The translations under genes were made by a program, and so were the position numbers. A stretch of DNA of 44,216 nucleotides from Verrucomicrobiota bacterium (GTDB taxonomy: Bacteria; Verrucomicrobiota; Verrucomicrobiia; Opitutales; Opitutaceae): the NCBI GenBank assembly GCA_028293565.1, contig JAQGON010000014.1:1-44216 (forward strand), written 5' to 3'. Shown one piece after another: positions 18,355 to 27,661 of this stretch. The notes beneath the pieces are model-generated. The model was given only the letters and a program-made list of their open reading frames with translations, was not told where the DNA came from and did not search any database. Positions within the stretch are counted from its first letter, which is position 1, and every line of letters begins with the position of its first letter.

Positions 18355-21105
18355 TCAGAACTCCCGCGAGAGGCGAACGTACCAGAACGCCGGCTCGGCC
18401 ACGCTGACGCCGGAATAATAGCCGGTTCCGAGGTCGAGATATTTCGGCGGCGCGCGGTTGAACACGTTGCGGACGCCGACGGTGACCTTCGTGCCGAAAA
18501 TGCCGTTGCAGCTGACCTGGGGATCGACGCGCCACTCATCCTTCATGTTGAACTCGGGCACGCCCAGCTGGCCCGGGGAGAATCCTCCGCTCCAATGCAC
18601 GAAGACCGACGCGGCCCAGTTGCCCTTCTGCCAGGAGAGCGTGCCCGAACCGTGCCAGAGGGCGTTCGGATCGTTGCCGTCAAGGTCGAGCAGCGTGATG
18701 TTTCCGAGCGAATCCGTGTTCGTGCGTTCGAAGTTGGCGACGTAGGTCGCCGCGACCCCGACGCGGAACTGGCCCACTGCACCGGCCTTGAAGGTATAGG
18801 ACACGCCCAGATCATAGCCGTCGTTGAGGCCGGAATTGGCGTTGAACCAATCCGTCGCAACATAATCGATGATGCCGACGTTGAAGCCCGCTCCTGCCTC
18901 CGCCGCGCTGAGCGGCTTGCGCACCACGCGTCCCGGCGGCAGGTGAAGCTCGTTCGCCAGCGTGAAGGTCGCGAGGTCGCGGGTGATCAGGTTCTTTTGC
19001 TCGAATCGGAAATAACCGACGTCGAACGCGAGCCCCTTCAGCGGACCCTTCGGAACCTCGAGCACGATGCCGGCGTAATAGGTGTCGGCGGTTTCGGGCT
19101 GCAGGTGCGGATTTCCCCGGCCCACCGTCTTGAGCTGGGTCGCCGGCTGGTCGGGGCGCCGCGGGTCCAGCGCCTGCGAGCCCGTGAAGCTCACGCTGCC
19201 CTTGCTGTAGAGGAACGCGAGGTCGGGCGCCTTGAACGACTGCGAGTAGCTGCCGCGAATCATCAGCCAGGACGTCGGCTTGTAGCCGAGCGCGACCTTC
19301 GGTTTGGTCGTCGTGCCAAAATCGCTGTAGTCCTCGAAGCGGGCCGCCAGCTGGAGCTCGAGTTCCTTCAGGATCGGGACTTTGAATTCGATGTAGGCCG
19401 ACGTGACGTTGCGCTTGCCCGTGAAGCCAAAACCCTCCGAGCCGCCGACCACGTTGCCCGTCTCGTTTTCGAGCGTGCGGACGTCGGTGATGGTTTCCTT
19501 CCGGAATTCGGTCCCGAGCGCGATTCCCACGGCACCGGCGGGAAGCTCGAAGAGCTCGCCGCTGACCGACGCATCATAGAGGTCCGCGGTGAATGTCGTC
19601 TTGGTGGTGTTTGTGCCGGAGTAAAAGTCCGTCACCCGCGGATCCTCGGCGCCGAAGGGATTGGCGTACAGTTTTTGGCCGTCGATCGTGATGCCCTTGA
19701 GCGCCTGCTGGACTGCGCTGTCGAACGACGTTCCCGGCGCCGTGTCGAGGAAGGTCCCCTGCGCAAACATGTAGGCCCCCTCCCAGCTCCATTCCTTCGG
19801 CAGCTTGCCGCCGAGGCCAAAGAGGAGACGCGGGTAATCCGACGTCGTGTCGCGGAACCGCGGGCCCGCGTTGACGAGACGATAGGTGCTCAGCTCGATC
19901 GCCTGTCCGGCCGCGCCGAAATACCGGGCGCCATAGGGGTTGAACGGGCTTTCCGCGGGAACGACGAGGCGTCCGTTGGTGCCGTCGCCCTTGTCGGTCG
20001 TCGTGAATGGGGAAGGCGCGGCGCCGTTGAGCGAATCCACGCGCCGGTAGAAAAGTTCGGCAAAACCGTACAGCGTGTCGTTGAACTCGTGGTGGAGAAA
20101 AACGCTGATGCCCCGCGAATCGTCCTCGGGACGTTGATACGTGTCCTGCTGGAAGTCGTAGTAGCCGACGCCCGTCGCGCGCGACGCGGGCGCGGCGCTG
20201 GCGGGATTCGGATTGGTCGTCGGCGCGGGAAACCCCTGCACGGTCGCGGTGCCGGGGAGGAAAAACCGCGCGGGAAAGGAATTGCTGCTGCGGCCGTCGT
20301 ATCCGGTCACGAAGTTTCCCGTCGGGTCCACCTCGAGCTGCGCGGTGCCGCCCGGATTGGCGCGCAGGTTGGCGGTCCTCGAGAACGCGAGGTCCGTGTC
20401 GCGGATCGCATTGCGGTGCGAAAGGTCGGCTTGAACGACGATGTCGGTCCGGCCGGTCGTCGCGCCGGCGACGAGGTAGCCTTTCCGTTCGAACGAATCG
20501 GTGTCGAAGGTGTTGCCAAAGGACAGGTCGATGCCGACGCCCGTGTAGTTGCGGCGCAGCTTGATGTTGAGCACGCCGGCCACTGCGTCGGAGCCATAGA
20601 TCGCCGAGGCGCCGTCCTTGAGGACTTCAATCGAGTCGATCGCCCCGATCGGGATCTGGCGGAGGTCGACGACCGACTGGAAGCCGTTGAAGGCGCCCGC
20701 GCCCGACGGCACCGCGCGGCGGCCGTTGATCAGCACGAGCGTGTTGTTGTTGCCGAGTCCGCGGAGGTTGATCGTCGAGGTGCCGGAGGCGAAGCCGTTG
20801 CCCGAGCCCTCGGGCACGATCGCCGTGCCGTTGTTGAACGGCAGCGCGCGCAGGGCGTCGTCCACGGTGCTGAAACCGGTGTTGGCCAGGTCCTGCCGGG
20901 TGAGCCGGATCACCGGGCTCGGGGTCTCCGCGTCGAGGCGCTTGATGCGCGAGCCCGTGACTTCGTAGGCGCCCAGCTGCTGGGGTTCATCCTTCGGTTT
21001 CCTGCCGGTATTCTGGGCGAGGGCGGCCCGTGCTCCGAAAACGAGGCCGAACGCGAGAATTCCGCGCGCCAGTCCGGGGTTCCTAAACGGTTTGGTATGC
21101 TTCAT
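18355..21105 (-). CDS. TonB-dependent outer-membrane receptor 1
   Basis: A 916-residue receptor. The signal peptide is about residues 1-31 (MKHTKPFRNPGLARGILAFG ... ALAQ). A TonB-box-like stretch follows (LGAYEVTGSRIKRLD). The plug covers about residues 45-170, with the typical STINLRGLGNNNTLVLINGRR and IEVLKDGASAIYGSDAVAGVLNI. The rest is a 22-strand barrel ending in an aromatic (WYVRLSREF). It has no carboxypeptidase-like N-terminal domain. The ligand cannot be told; the layout is that of the 'iron complex / plug-RRG' receptors abundant in Opitutaceae. The ATG at 21105 is preferred over a TTG at 21135. The leader lacks a Shine-Dalgarno and is shared with receptor 2. Confidence 0.92.
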   Translation of the reverse strand: MKHTKPFRNPGLARGILAFGLVFGARAALAQNTGRKPKDEPQQLGAYEVTGSRIKRLDAETPSPVIRLTRQDLANTGFSTVDDALRALPFNNGTAIVPEGSGNGFASGTSTINLRGLGNNNTLVLINGRRAVPSGAGAFNGFQSVVDLRQIPIGAIDSIEVLKDGASAIYGSDAVAGVLNIKLRRNYTGVGIDLSFGNTFDTDSFERKGYLVAGATTGRTDIVVQADLSHRNAIRDTDLAFSRTANLRANPGGTAQLEVDPTGNFVTGYDGRSSNSFPARFFLPGTATVQGFPAPTTNPNPASAAPASRATGVGYYDFQQDTYQRPEDDSRGISVFLHHEFNDTLYGFAELFYRRVDSLNGAAPSPFTTTDKGDGTNGRLVVPAESPFNPYGARYFGAAGQAIELSTYRLVNAGPRFRDTTSDYPRLLFGLGGKLPKEWSWEGAYMFAQGTFLDTAPGTSFDSAVQQALKGITIDGQKLYANPFGAEDPRVTDFYSGTNTTKTTFTADLYDASVSGELFELPAGAVGIALGTEFRKETITDVRTLENETGNVVGGSEGFGFTGKRNVTSAYIEFKVPILKELELQLAARFEDYSDFGTTTKPKVALGYKPTSWLMIRGSYSQSFKAPDLAFLYSKGSVSFTGSQALDPRRPDQPATQLKTVGRGNPHLQPETADTYYAGIVLEVPKGPLKGLAFDVGYFRFEQKNLITRDLATFTLANELHLPPGRVVRKPLSAAEAGAGFNVGIIDYVATDWFNANSGLNDGYDLGVSYTFKAGAVGQFRVGVAATYVANFERTNTDSLGNITLLDLDGNDPNALWHGSGTLSWQKGNWAASVFVHWSGGFSPGQLGVPEFNMKDEWRVDPQVSCNGIFGTKVTVGVRNVFNRAPPKYLDLGTGYYSGVSVAEPAFWYVRLSREF

Positions 21106-21300
21106 TGGGGGGTTGGTAATCTTAAGAAGAGACAAGGCCGCGGCGCGGCCCGTCGTTTCTTCGCCCTAGCAATCCGGCGCGCTGTTCCCCCCTCAACGCG
21201 ATTGCGACCGTTGTCCGCGCCGCCGCGCCGAAACACCGCTGGCGAGCGCCCGAAATAATTCCTGCGCGCCGGAAGGCGTTCCGGCGCCGTGAGACGAACG
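21106..21300 (-). promoter_or_regulatory. Conserved leader upstream of TonB receptor 1
   Basis: This leader is colinear with that of the other receptor (25342-25535). A 21-nt block at 21189-21209 (plus strand CCCCTCAACGC, then one variable base, then ATTGCGACC) differs in a single base, and lies exactly 84 bases from the start codon in both. A second block, TGAGACGAA, is at 21290-21298, 185 bases from the start. GCGCCGAA and a TTTCTT-N-GCC block are also shared. It matches no riboswitch class I know. Confidence 0.55.
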
Positions 21301-21318
21301 ACAAGGGACGAGCGACAA

Positions 21319-22107
21319 TTACTGGATGAGGCGCGTTGCGGGAATCTCGGGCGAAACCTGCCGGAGACGGCCGTTCAGATCCGCGACGAGCGAAACCGCC
21401 GGCACGTCGACCGGAATCCAGCGGGCCTTGCGCACGTCAAATCCACGCAGGGCCGTCTCCGCGACGGCCATCGGATTTTCCAGCCATGACGAAGGCAGCT
21501 GCTGCGGCGCGGAGGAACTTGCCGGATCCAGCAGGAAAAAACCCTGCGGCGTCCGGTAAGTCAGCACCGTGTGCCCGCGAAGGCCCCTCGGAGTTTCCGC
21601 GTAGCACGAAAGCAGCCGGGGCCGCTCAATCCGGTCCCCGCGGATCACCCGTTCGCGCAGCGCCGCCAGGCTCTCGATGAAACAACCGTTCGGCAGCCTT
21701 TCGCGGCCAAGGATGACCGGTGCCGCCGGACCGTCCGGGAGAATGCGGAAGGAGTGGAACCCCGGATCGATCGCGCGGAGCAGCGGCGCCAGGTCCTGCT
21801 TCTCCTCGACCAGGCGGTCAAGGTGGAGCGACAAGCTCTGCGTGCCGTCCGAATCCGCATAAAACCAGAGCAGCCCTCCTTCCTCGAAGACCAGCGCATG
21901 GACCACCGAAGGGTAGGCCGCGGTCACGGCTGAATTCTCCACGCGCACGACGAGGGACCAGGCCCCCGCCCCGAGCATCGCCTGCGCCTTTCGGGCGTTT
22001 TCCAAGGAGGTCGATGCGAACGCAGAGGCAACCGGCGCGAGCAACAGCAGCAGTCGAAAGAAAAGTCCCACGCACGCATAACCGCACGAACGATTCCCAA
22101 GTCGCAT
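21319..22107 (-). CDS. Secreted protein of unknown family, possible papain-like fold
   Basis: A 262-residue protein with a signal peptide (CVGLFFRLLLLLAPVASAFA). The order NGCFIESLAALRE (Cys), GLRGHTVLTYRTPQGFFLLDPASSS (His then Asp) looks like the Cys-His-Asp layout of papain-fold or transglutaminase-like proteins; this is pattern matching only. It lies between two TonB receptors, minus strand like both. An AAGGAG precedes an in-frame TTG at 22119 with 6-nt spacing, while the ATG at 22107 is 18 nt from it, so translation may start at the TTG (four residues longer). Confidence 0.6.
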   Translation of the reverse strand: MRLGNRSCGYACVGLFFRLLLLLAPVASAFASTSLENARKAQAMLGAGAWSLVVRVENSAVTAAYPSVVHALVFEEGGLLWFYADSDGTQSLSLHLDRLVEEKQDLAPLLRAIDPGFHSFRILPDGPAAPVILGRERLPNGCFIESLAALRERVIRGDRIERPRLLSCYAETPRGLRGHTVLTYRTPQGFFLLDPASSSAPQQLPSSWLENPMAVAETALRGFDVRKARWIPVDVPAVSLVADLNGRLRQVSPEIPATRLIQ

Positions 22108-22416
22108 AAATGCGACCAACGGCAACTCCTTCGCGCCGAGATAATCTCATGCTGCGCTCAACCCGCGCAACCCCGACGAACCGCGCCGGCGCGCGCCGTA
22201 AAATCGTCCCATTTTCGCGCGGAGAATTTCCGTTTTCGGGAATTCTCCCCGCCAAAAAAACGCGGACCCGCCAAAAACGCCGTCTCTCGACGCGGCGCCG
22301 CCCCGAGCCGGCTTCATCCGGAAAGATCAGGCAGAGGCGGTCGACGAAGCTGAAACGGCCGGCCGGAGTCCCGGCGCTGTTTCAGCCCGCGCTCTGCCTG
22401 GCTCTCCCGCGTTGCG
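22108..22416. other. Gap between secreted protein and TonB receptor 2 with two hairpins
   Basis: At 22221-22248 GGAGAATT pairs with AATTCTCC around CCGTTTTCGG, a stable 12-bp hairpin with no T tract in either direction. At 22328-22400 a nested structure follows the receptor 2 stop on the minus strand: outer arms CAGGCAGAG/CTCTGCCTG and inner arms GCTGAAAC/GTTTCAGC, likely the terminator or 3' end structure of that gene. No coding sequence is visible. Confidence 0.55.
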
Positions 22417-25341
22417 TCAGAATTTCCTCGTCAGCGAAACGTACACGAGCCGGCCTTCCGCGGAATAAAGGAATCCCGGGAAATTCGTCGCGTTGGCCCC
22501 GAAGTACTGCACGAACGGCGGCGTGTGGTTGAAGACGTTGTTCGACCCGAGGGTGATCTTCGTGTCGTTGAGGAACGGGCCCCAATTGTCGCGAAAGGCA
22601 TACGAGACCTGCATGTCCCACGTGACGCTGCCGCCGGTCTGGCGCGGATTTCCGTTCAGGTCGTAATCGAGGAAGTGATTCAGGTAATTGGCCGCCACTC
22701 CGGCAGCGAGACCGTGATAGCTCCAGTTGATGTCGCCCCTGCCCTTCAGGCGGAGATACGCGTCGTTGCCTTCGCCGTCCGGGCTGTTGTTGGTCCCGAC
22801 GAGTTCGGTCAGGGGGGTGCCCGGAAGCGTCGCCAGCTGGAGGTTGCCGAGATAACTCACCGCCGCCGCGAAGTCGAAGCGCCCCGCGCTCTGCGTGGCG
22901 AGCACGTAGCTCGTGCCGACGTCGATGCCCTGCGCGAGATAGTCGCCGGCGTTCAGGTAGTTCGTCACGACCTGGGAAACGTTTCCGCCCGCATCGAACA
23001 GGACCGCCTCGCCCGGCTGCAGCCCGCCGGGCTTGGGCGAGCCGTTCGCGTCGTGCCCGAAGTACCGGTCCAGCGTGTCCTGGAGGTTCGTGAGCGCCTG
23101 GCCGCGACGCTCGATGCGCCACAGGTCGACGTTCGTCGTGAAGCCTTTCAACATTCCTGACTTCGGTGACCAGACGACGCCGAACGTGTAGGACTTGCTG
23201 TTCTCCGCCTTGAGCCGGCTGTTGCCGTTCTGGATCGCCGGCGTCTCCGGCAGCGTGGCGCCGTTGCGCGGATCGATCATCGTGAGCAGGCCCGCGACCG
23301 AGCCCGCGTACAATTTATAGAGCGAGGGCTCGAGGAAACCTTTCGCGGCGCTCCCGCGGATCGTGAAGCTGTCATCGAACGGCTGATAACGGATGCCGAT
23401 CTTCGGCACCGTGATGGTGTCGCCGCTCGTCACGAACGACTCATAGCGCGCGGCCAGGTCGACCGACAGCACGTGAGCCCACGGCACATTCTTCGCGAGC
23501 GGGAGTTCGATTTCACCGTAGGCGGCCCACACCTTGCGGGAATGGCTCGTGATCGCCGTCGCCGAGCTGCCGATGATGTCGCCGGCGATGTTCTCGGGGT
23601 CCGGGCTCTGGTTGAGCGATTCCACGCGATAGTCGAAGCCCACCGCAGCGCCGACCGATCCTCCGGACATCTCAAACAGCTCCGAGGTGTTCAGCGTGAT
23701 GTACGCGTTGCCCAGCGACGAGTCGTCGAGGTCGTGCGTGTGCACGGTGGCGAACGCGACCACGCGGGCATTGTTGGCGATCGGGTTCGGATAATACCCG
23801 AACGGATTGTAGGGCATGGTCGTCCCGATGTATTGCGAGCTGGCGGGATCGAAGATGGGATCCGCCGCGTTCAGCACGCGGTTGAAACGGGCCGACGACG
23901 GGATCGTGTCGTTGCCGCGGTAATCGATCTCGCTGTAACGGAAACCAGCGTCGAGGTTGAACTTTCCGGCGATGTCATCGGCCTTGATGCCGACGCTGGC
24001 CATGAACGACTCGGTCGTGTCATGATAGATGCGGTTGCCGAATTCCTTCAGCCGGAAGCGCGAGCCGCCGGTGATGTCCTCGTTGAACGGATTGAACGGA
24101 TTGTAGGCTCCCGGGACCGCCGCGCGCGCGCGTCCGTCCGCGGTCGGGAGCGGGTTCGCGGTGTGCGCCGGGATCACCAGCTCGGTCTGGCCCGCCGTGG
24201 TGAAACTGCCGGTCGCTGCCGGGGCCAGCTGGTTCTCCGTCATGTTGCTCTGGAAGCTGCCGTCGAAGTAGCCCTTCACGCGATCCGAGTTGAAGAGCTT
24301 CCGCTCGCCATTCAGAATCACGCCGTAACGCGTCCACGAGGGAAACGACAGCGCGTCCTGGTTGAAATTATACACCGAGCTGCGGCCGTTGCTGTAGACA
24401 TACTGGGACGCCGGGACATTTCCCTGATTGGTCGACGAGGTCGGCAGGCCGTCGGCCGTGACCGGGCCGGGCGTCGCGAAAAAAACCGTCGAGCCGGCCG
24501 CCACCCCGGGCGGGAGGCTTCCCACCGGCACGCCCAGGGCCGCGGCGTAGCCGGCGCGGCTGATCTGGAGGTTGATGGGGCTGGAGTTCGAGCTGAGGAA
24601 CGGCGGCACCGCCGAATAGGCCCGGTCGCGGTAGGCGATCGAGGCGCGGCTCTGGTAGTTGAAACCGATGTTGATGCTGCCGCGGTCGGACGACACGCCG
24701 CTCAGCAGGTTGGCCGTGAATTGCGACGAATCCTTCGAGGTGGTGTTCTGATAACCCACGAACGCTTCGGAGCCCTCGAAATTCTTCCGCAGGATGATGT
24801 TCACCACCCCCGCGACGGCGTCCGCGCCGTAGACCGCCGAGGCTCCGTCCTTGAGCACCTCGATGCGCTCCACGGCCGCCAGCGGGATCGAGTTCAGGTC
24901 GACGAACGCGGTGTTGCCGCCGACGCCGATGGGGTAATTGGCGACGCGGTGTCCGTTGATCAGCACGAGCGTCGCATCCGGTCCCAAGCCCCGCAGCGAA
25001 ATGCTCGAGGCCGCCGGCGTGAACCCGGTGGCGTTGTTGGAGATCGGAACCGCCGCGGCATTCGAGACGGTGATCTTCTGGAGCAACTCCGCCGCATTCT
25101 GGTAACCTGTTTCATCGATCGCCTTCCGGTTGATCATGATCACCGGAAAGGTTCCGGCCTCCGCCGCCGTCAGCGTGGTGGGAATGTTGGAGCCGGTGAC
25201 GACGTAGGCCTCGAGCTTGACGGTGTCCTCCTTCGGTTTCGTTGCATCCTGGGATAGCCCGACGACGGGGACGAGGACGAGACCCGCGGCGAGCATCGCG
25301 CCGAACGGGTTCGGTTTCCTAAACAGCTTGGCAGTGTTCAT
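22417..25341 (-). CDS. TonB-dependent outer-membrane receptor 2
   Basis: A 974-residue receptor. The signal peptide runs to about residue 30 (FGAMLAAGLVLVPVVGLSQ). The start MNTAKLFRKPN resembles that of receptor 1. The TonB-box-like LEAYVVTGSNI is followed by a plug (about residues 50-180) with SSISLRGLGPDATLVLINGHR and IEVLKDGASAVYGADAVAGVVNIILRKNF, then a long barrel ending FVSLTRKF-like (LVYVSLTRKF). It lies downstream of the LytS/LytTR pair on the same strand, 310 bp away, making it a candidate target of that system. Its leader is shared with receptor 1. Substrate unknown. Confidence 0.92.
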   Translation of the reverse strand: MNTAKLFRKPNPFGAMLAAGLVLVPVVGLSQDATKPKEDTVKLEAYVVTGSNIPTTLTAAEAGTFPVIMINRKAIDETGYQNAAELLQKITVSNAAAVPISNNATGFTPAASSISLRGLGPDATLVLINGHRVANYPIGVGGNTAFVDLNSIPLAAVERIEVLKDGASAVYGADAVAGVVNIILRKNFEGSEAFVGYQNTTSKDSSQFTANLLSGVSSDRGSINIGFNYQSRASIAYRDRAYSAVPPFLSSNSSPINLQISRAGYAAALGVPVGSLPPGVAAGSTVFFATPGPVTADGLPTSSTNQGNVPASQYVYSNGRSSVYNFNQDALSFPSWTRYGVILNGERKLFNSDRVKGYFDGSFQSNMTENQLAPAATGSFTTAGQTELVIPAHTANPLPTADGRARAAVPGAYNPFNPFNEDITGGSRFRLKEFGNRIYHDTTESFMASVGIKADDIAGKFNLDAGFRYSEIDYRGNDTIPSSARFNRVLNAADPIFDPASSQYIGTTMPYNPFGYYPNPIANNARVVAFATVHTHDLDDSSLGNAYITLNTSELFEMSGGSVGAAVGFDYRVESLNQSPDPENIAGDIIGSSATAITSHSRKVWAAYGEIELPLAKNVPWAHVLSVDLAARYESFVTSGDTITVPKIGIRYQPFDDSFTIRGSAAKGFLEPSLYKLYAGSVAGLLTMIDPRNGATLPETPAIQNGNSRLKAENSKSYTFGVVWSPKSGMLKGFTTNVDLWRIERRGQALTNLQDTLDRYFGHDANGSPKPGGLQPGEAVLFDAGGNVSQVVTNYLNAGDYLAQGIDVGTSYVLATQSAGRFDFAAAVSYLGNLQLATLPGTPLTELVGTNNSPDGEGNDAYLRLKGRGDINWSYHGLAAGVAANYLNHFLDYDLNGNPRQTGGSVTWDMQVSYAFRDNWGPFLNDTKITLGSNNVFNHTPPFVQYFGANATNFPGFLYSAEGRLVYVSLTRKF

Positions 25342-25535
25342 GGTGGTGTCTGGTAGGTTTCAGAAATAACGGATCCGGAGAACGGACCGGTTTTCTTTGC
25401 CTCAGGAATCGGCGGCGTCTCCCACCCCTCAACGCCATTGCGACCACGTTCCGGTCCCCTGCGCCGAATCGCCGTCAACGCGCGGCGAAAAAACGATTCA
25501 ATCCCCGACAAAACGCGCTGGTCCTGAGACGAAGC
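25342..25535 (-). promoter_or_regulatory. Conserved leader upstream of TonB receptor 2
   Basis: Matches the leader of receptor 1: the 21-nt block is at 25425-25445 (84 bases from the ATG) and TGAGACGAA at 25525-25533 (184 bases). On the minus strand an ATG at 25438 opens a 39-codon basic ORF that ends 23 nt inside the receptor gene, but receptor 1 has ATC at that position and a frame ending before its gene, so the conservation is more likely at the RNA or DNA level. The remaining 25536-25651 holds only the end of the LytTR transcript. Confidence 0.55.
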
Positions 25536-25651
25536 GCGACTCCCGCGCGACCGCCGCCGCATTCATTGCGTCAGCGGCCTGAAATGCCAAAGGTGCCGGC
25601 GCCATTGGGCGCTCGAGCCTTTCACGGCGCCAACGGCGCGGCCCAGACGGG

Positions 25652-26485
25652 TCAGAGCGACTGCTTCAGCAGCGTCGCGATCCGCTCGTGGTAGCCGCGG
25701 CTCAGTTTCAGCTTGGTGCCGTCGTGAAGGATCACGGCGTATTCGCCGGCGAACGAGGGGCTGAGTTTCCGCAGGCGATCGATGTTCACGATCGTCGAAC
25801 GGTGAATGCGGATGAAACGCTTCGGGTCCAGGCGCGATTCCAGCCGCGCCATCGTTTCACGCATCAGGTGCGCGCGTCCGCCCACATGGAATTTCATGTA
25901 GTCCCCTTCGGCCTCGATCCAGTCGATCTCCTCCGCCTTCAGGAAGAAGATTTCCCCGGATGACTTGATCAGAATCCGGTCCGAGGTGTTTTCCTCCACC
26001 GCCGCCCGCGCCGGCGTGCTTTGCAGGTAATCGAGCAGCTGGTTCAGCCGGGCGTTGACCGTGTCCGACCCGCGGCGCCGCACCTCGTCCTTCGCGCGCT
26101 GCAGCGCGGCGCCGAACCGCAGGTCGTCATAGGGCTTCAGCAGGTAGTCGACGGCGTTGACCTCGAAGGCGCGGAGCGCGTGCTCGTCGTAGGCGGTGAC
26201 AAAGACCACCGCCGGGGCCGCCGCGACGCCCACCTTGGCCAGGGCCTGGAAACCGTCGCACCCGGGCATCTGCACGTCGAGAAACGCCAGGTCCGGTTTT
26301 TCGCGCGCGATCAGGTCAGCGGCCTCGGCGCCGCCCGAGGCCTCGCCGACGACGTCGACGCCGCCGTCGCGCTCGAGCAGGAGCCGGATGCCCCGGCGGG
26401 CCGCGGGCTCATCGTCAACAATCACGGCGCGGATCCGCTGGACGGAAGCTCCGGCGGGAGCAGGGGCGAGGGAGGAGGTTTTCAT
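25652..26485 (-). CDS. LytTR-family response regulator
   Basis: A 277-residue regulator. The receiver covers about residues 17-130: VIVDDEPAARRG, phospho-acceptor Asp in LAFLDVQMPGCDG, VTAYDEHALRAFEVNAVDYLLKPY. A linker leads to a LytTR DNA-binding domain (about 170-272) with RILIKSSGEIFFLKAEEIDWIEAEGDYMKFHV, RLDPKRFIRIHRSTIVNIDRL and LKLSRGYHERI. It overlaps the kinase stop by 4 bp (ATGA), so the pair is translated together. Likely targets include itself and the downstream TonB receptor. Confidence 0.93.
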   Translation of the reverse strand: MKTSSLAPAPAGASVQRIRAVIVDDEPAARRGIRLLLERDGGVDVVGEASGGAEAADLIAREKPDLAFLDVQMPGCDGFQALAKVGVAAAPAVVFVTAYDEHALRAFEVNAVDYLLKPYDDLRFGAALQRAKDEVRRRGSDTVNARLNQLLDYLQSTPARAAVEENTSDRILIKSSGEIFFLKAEEIDWIEAEGDYMKFHVGGRAHLMRETMARLESRLDPKRFIRIHRSTIVNIDRLRKLSPSFAGEYAVILHDGTKLKLSRGYHERIATLLKQSL

Positions 26486-27555
26486 GAGCGGTGGGGCAGG
26501 ACGATTTGGACGGAGACGCCGCGGCCCGGTTCGCTGCGAAGCGACAGCTGGCCGCGGCTCCCATAAATCTTGGTGAGACGCTCGCGCGTGTTGGCGAGCC
26601 CGATGCCTTCCTTGGCGCGGATATTGCCGTCGAAGCCGGCGCCGTCATCACGCACCTCGAGCAGCAGGTTGCCGCCCTCGACCCGCCCGCGGATCTCCAG
26701 CAGTCCCGGCGAGGTCTTCGGGGCGATGCCATGGAGAATCGCGTTCTCCACGATCGGCTGCAGGACCAGGTTGGGAATCCGGGCCAGCAGCGCTTCCGGG
26801 GTGATCGCGATGCTGACCTTCAGCCGGTCGGAGAATCTCGCCTGCTGGATTTCGAGGTACCGCTCGAGGAAATCCATTTCCTGGCGCAGCGTGACTTCCT
26901 GTACGCCGGTGTTGTCGAGCGACATCCGGAGCAGCGTGCTGAGCCGGGCGACGAGCGTGACGGCCTCGTCGTTTTTGTTTTCCCGCACCAGCACCGCGAT
27001 GGTGTTCATCGTGTTGAAGAGGAAATGCGGGTGCATCTGCTGCCGCAGCGCCTTCAGCTCCGTCTCGATCAAGCGGGCCTCCAGCTGCGCCGAGCGCAGT
27101 TCCTCGTGCCGGTATTTCCGGTAGATTTCCGCGCTGAACCCGAACGCCAGCACCGCCCAATAGTACGCCATGTCGACGATGTTGCGGCCCCAGAAATTGT
27201 TCAGCGCCATCTGCCAGAATTCGGCGAACGATTCCCCGTAGGCGACGGTGGACGCGGCAATTCTCCCGAGGAAAAACACCGCCATCACCACGAAGCTGAA
27301 AAGAAAATGGAAGCTGATCCCGCCGATCCAGTTCCCCCGGCTCAGCGGCATCTGCTCGCGCATCCTCAGAACCAGCGGCGCCATGCAGCCCCACATCGCG
27401 GCGCGGATGAACTGCGGCACGGCGATCTCCACGAAATCGACCGGCTTCATCATGCTGTTCACGCGCAGGTTCAGGTACGCCTCGATCGCCAGCACCAAAC
27501 CCACAAACGCCCAGATCGCGACGAGCGTGATAAACGTGAGCCAGCGGCGTTGCAT
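26482..27555 (-). CDS. LytS/YehU-type sensor histidine kinase
   Basis: A 357-residue kinase with four or five N-terminal transmembrane segments (residues about 5-155, including TFITLVAIWAFVGLVLAIEAY and FHFLFSFVVMAVFFLG), then a His_kinase domain with the phospho-accepting His in ALRQQMHPHFLFNTMNTIAVLV (about residue 175). The ATPase domain has LQPIVENAILHG, VRDDGAGFD and IGLANTRERL. This is the PF06580 type that pairs with LytTR regulators. No known ligand-binding domain is seen, so the signal is probably sensed in the membrane segments. Confidence 0.92.
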   Translation of the reverse strand: MQRRWLTFITLVAIWAFVGLVLAIEAYLNLRVNSMMKPVDFVEIAVPQFIRAAMWGCMAPLVLRMREQMPLSRGNWIGGISFHFLFSFVVMAVFFLGRIAASTVAYGESFAEFWQMALNNFWGRNIVDMAYYWAVLAFGFSAEIYRKYRHEELRSAQLEARLIETELKALRQQMHPHFLFNTMNTIAVLVRENKNDEAVTLVARLSTLLRMSLDNTGVQEVTLRQEMDFLERYLEIQQARFSDRLKVSIAITPEALLARIPNLVLQPIVENAILHGIAPKTSPGLLEIRGRVEGGNLLLEVRDDGAGFDGNIRAKEGIGLANTRERLTKIYGSRGQLSLRSEPGRGVSVQIVLPHRS

Positions 27556-27661
27556 GACGGGACGAAGGGTTCTTCGCCCCTATCGCGAGCGATTCAAGTG
27601 GATAAGGAGGATTTTGCGACGAACCGACGGTGGTTAGCGCCGGATAACCTTAAATAGACGA

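Noticed and set aside
18277-21258. A 993-codon plus-strand frame antisense to TonB receptor 1
   Set aside because: Composition is that of a GC-rich antisense shadow; the opposite strand has a complete receptor with signal peptide, plug and barrel end.
21106-21300. TPP, cobalamin or c-di-GMP riboswitch in the TonB leaders
   Set aside because: I looked for the thi-box, the B12 box and the GEMM core sequences and did not find them in the right order.
25319-25438. A 39-codon leader peptide overlapping the TonB receptor 2 start
   Set aside because: The equivalent position in the other receptor leader has ATC instead of ATG and the frame ends differently, so the peptide is not conserved although the nucleotides are.
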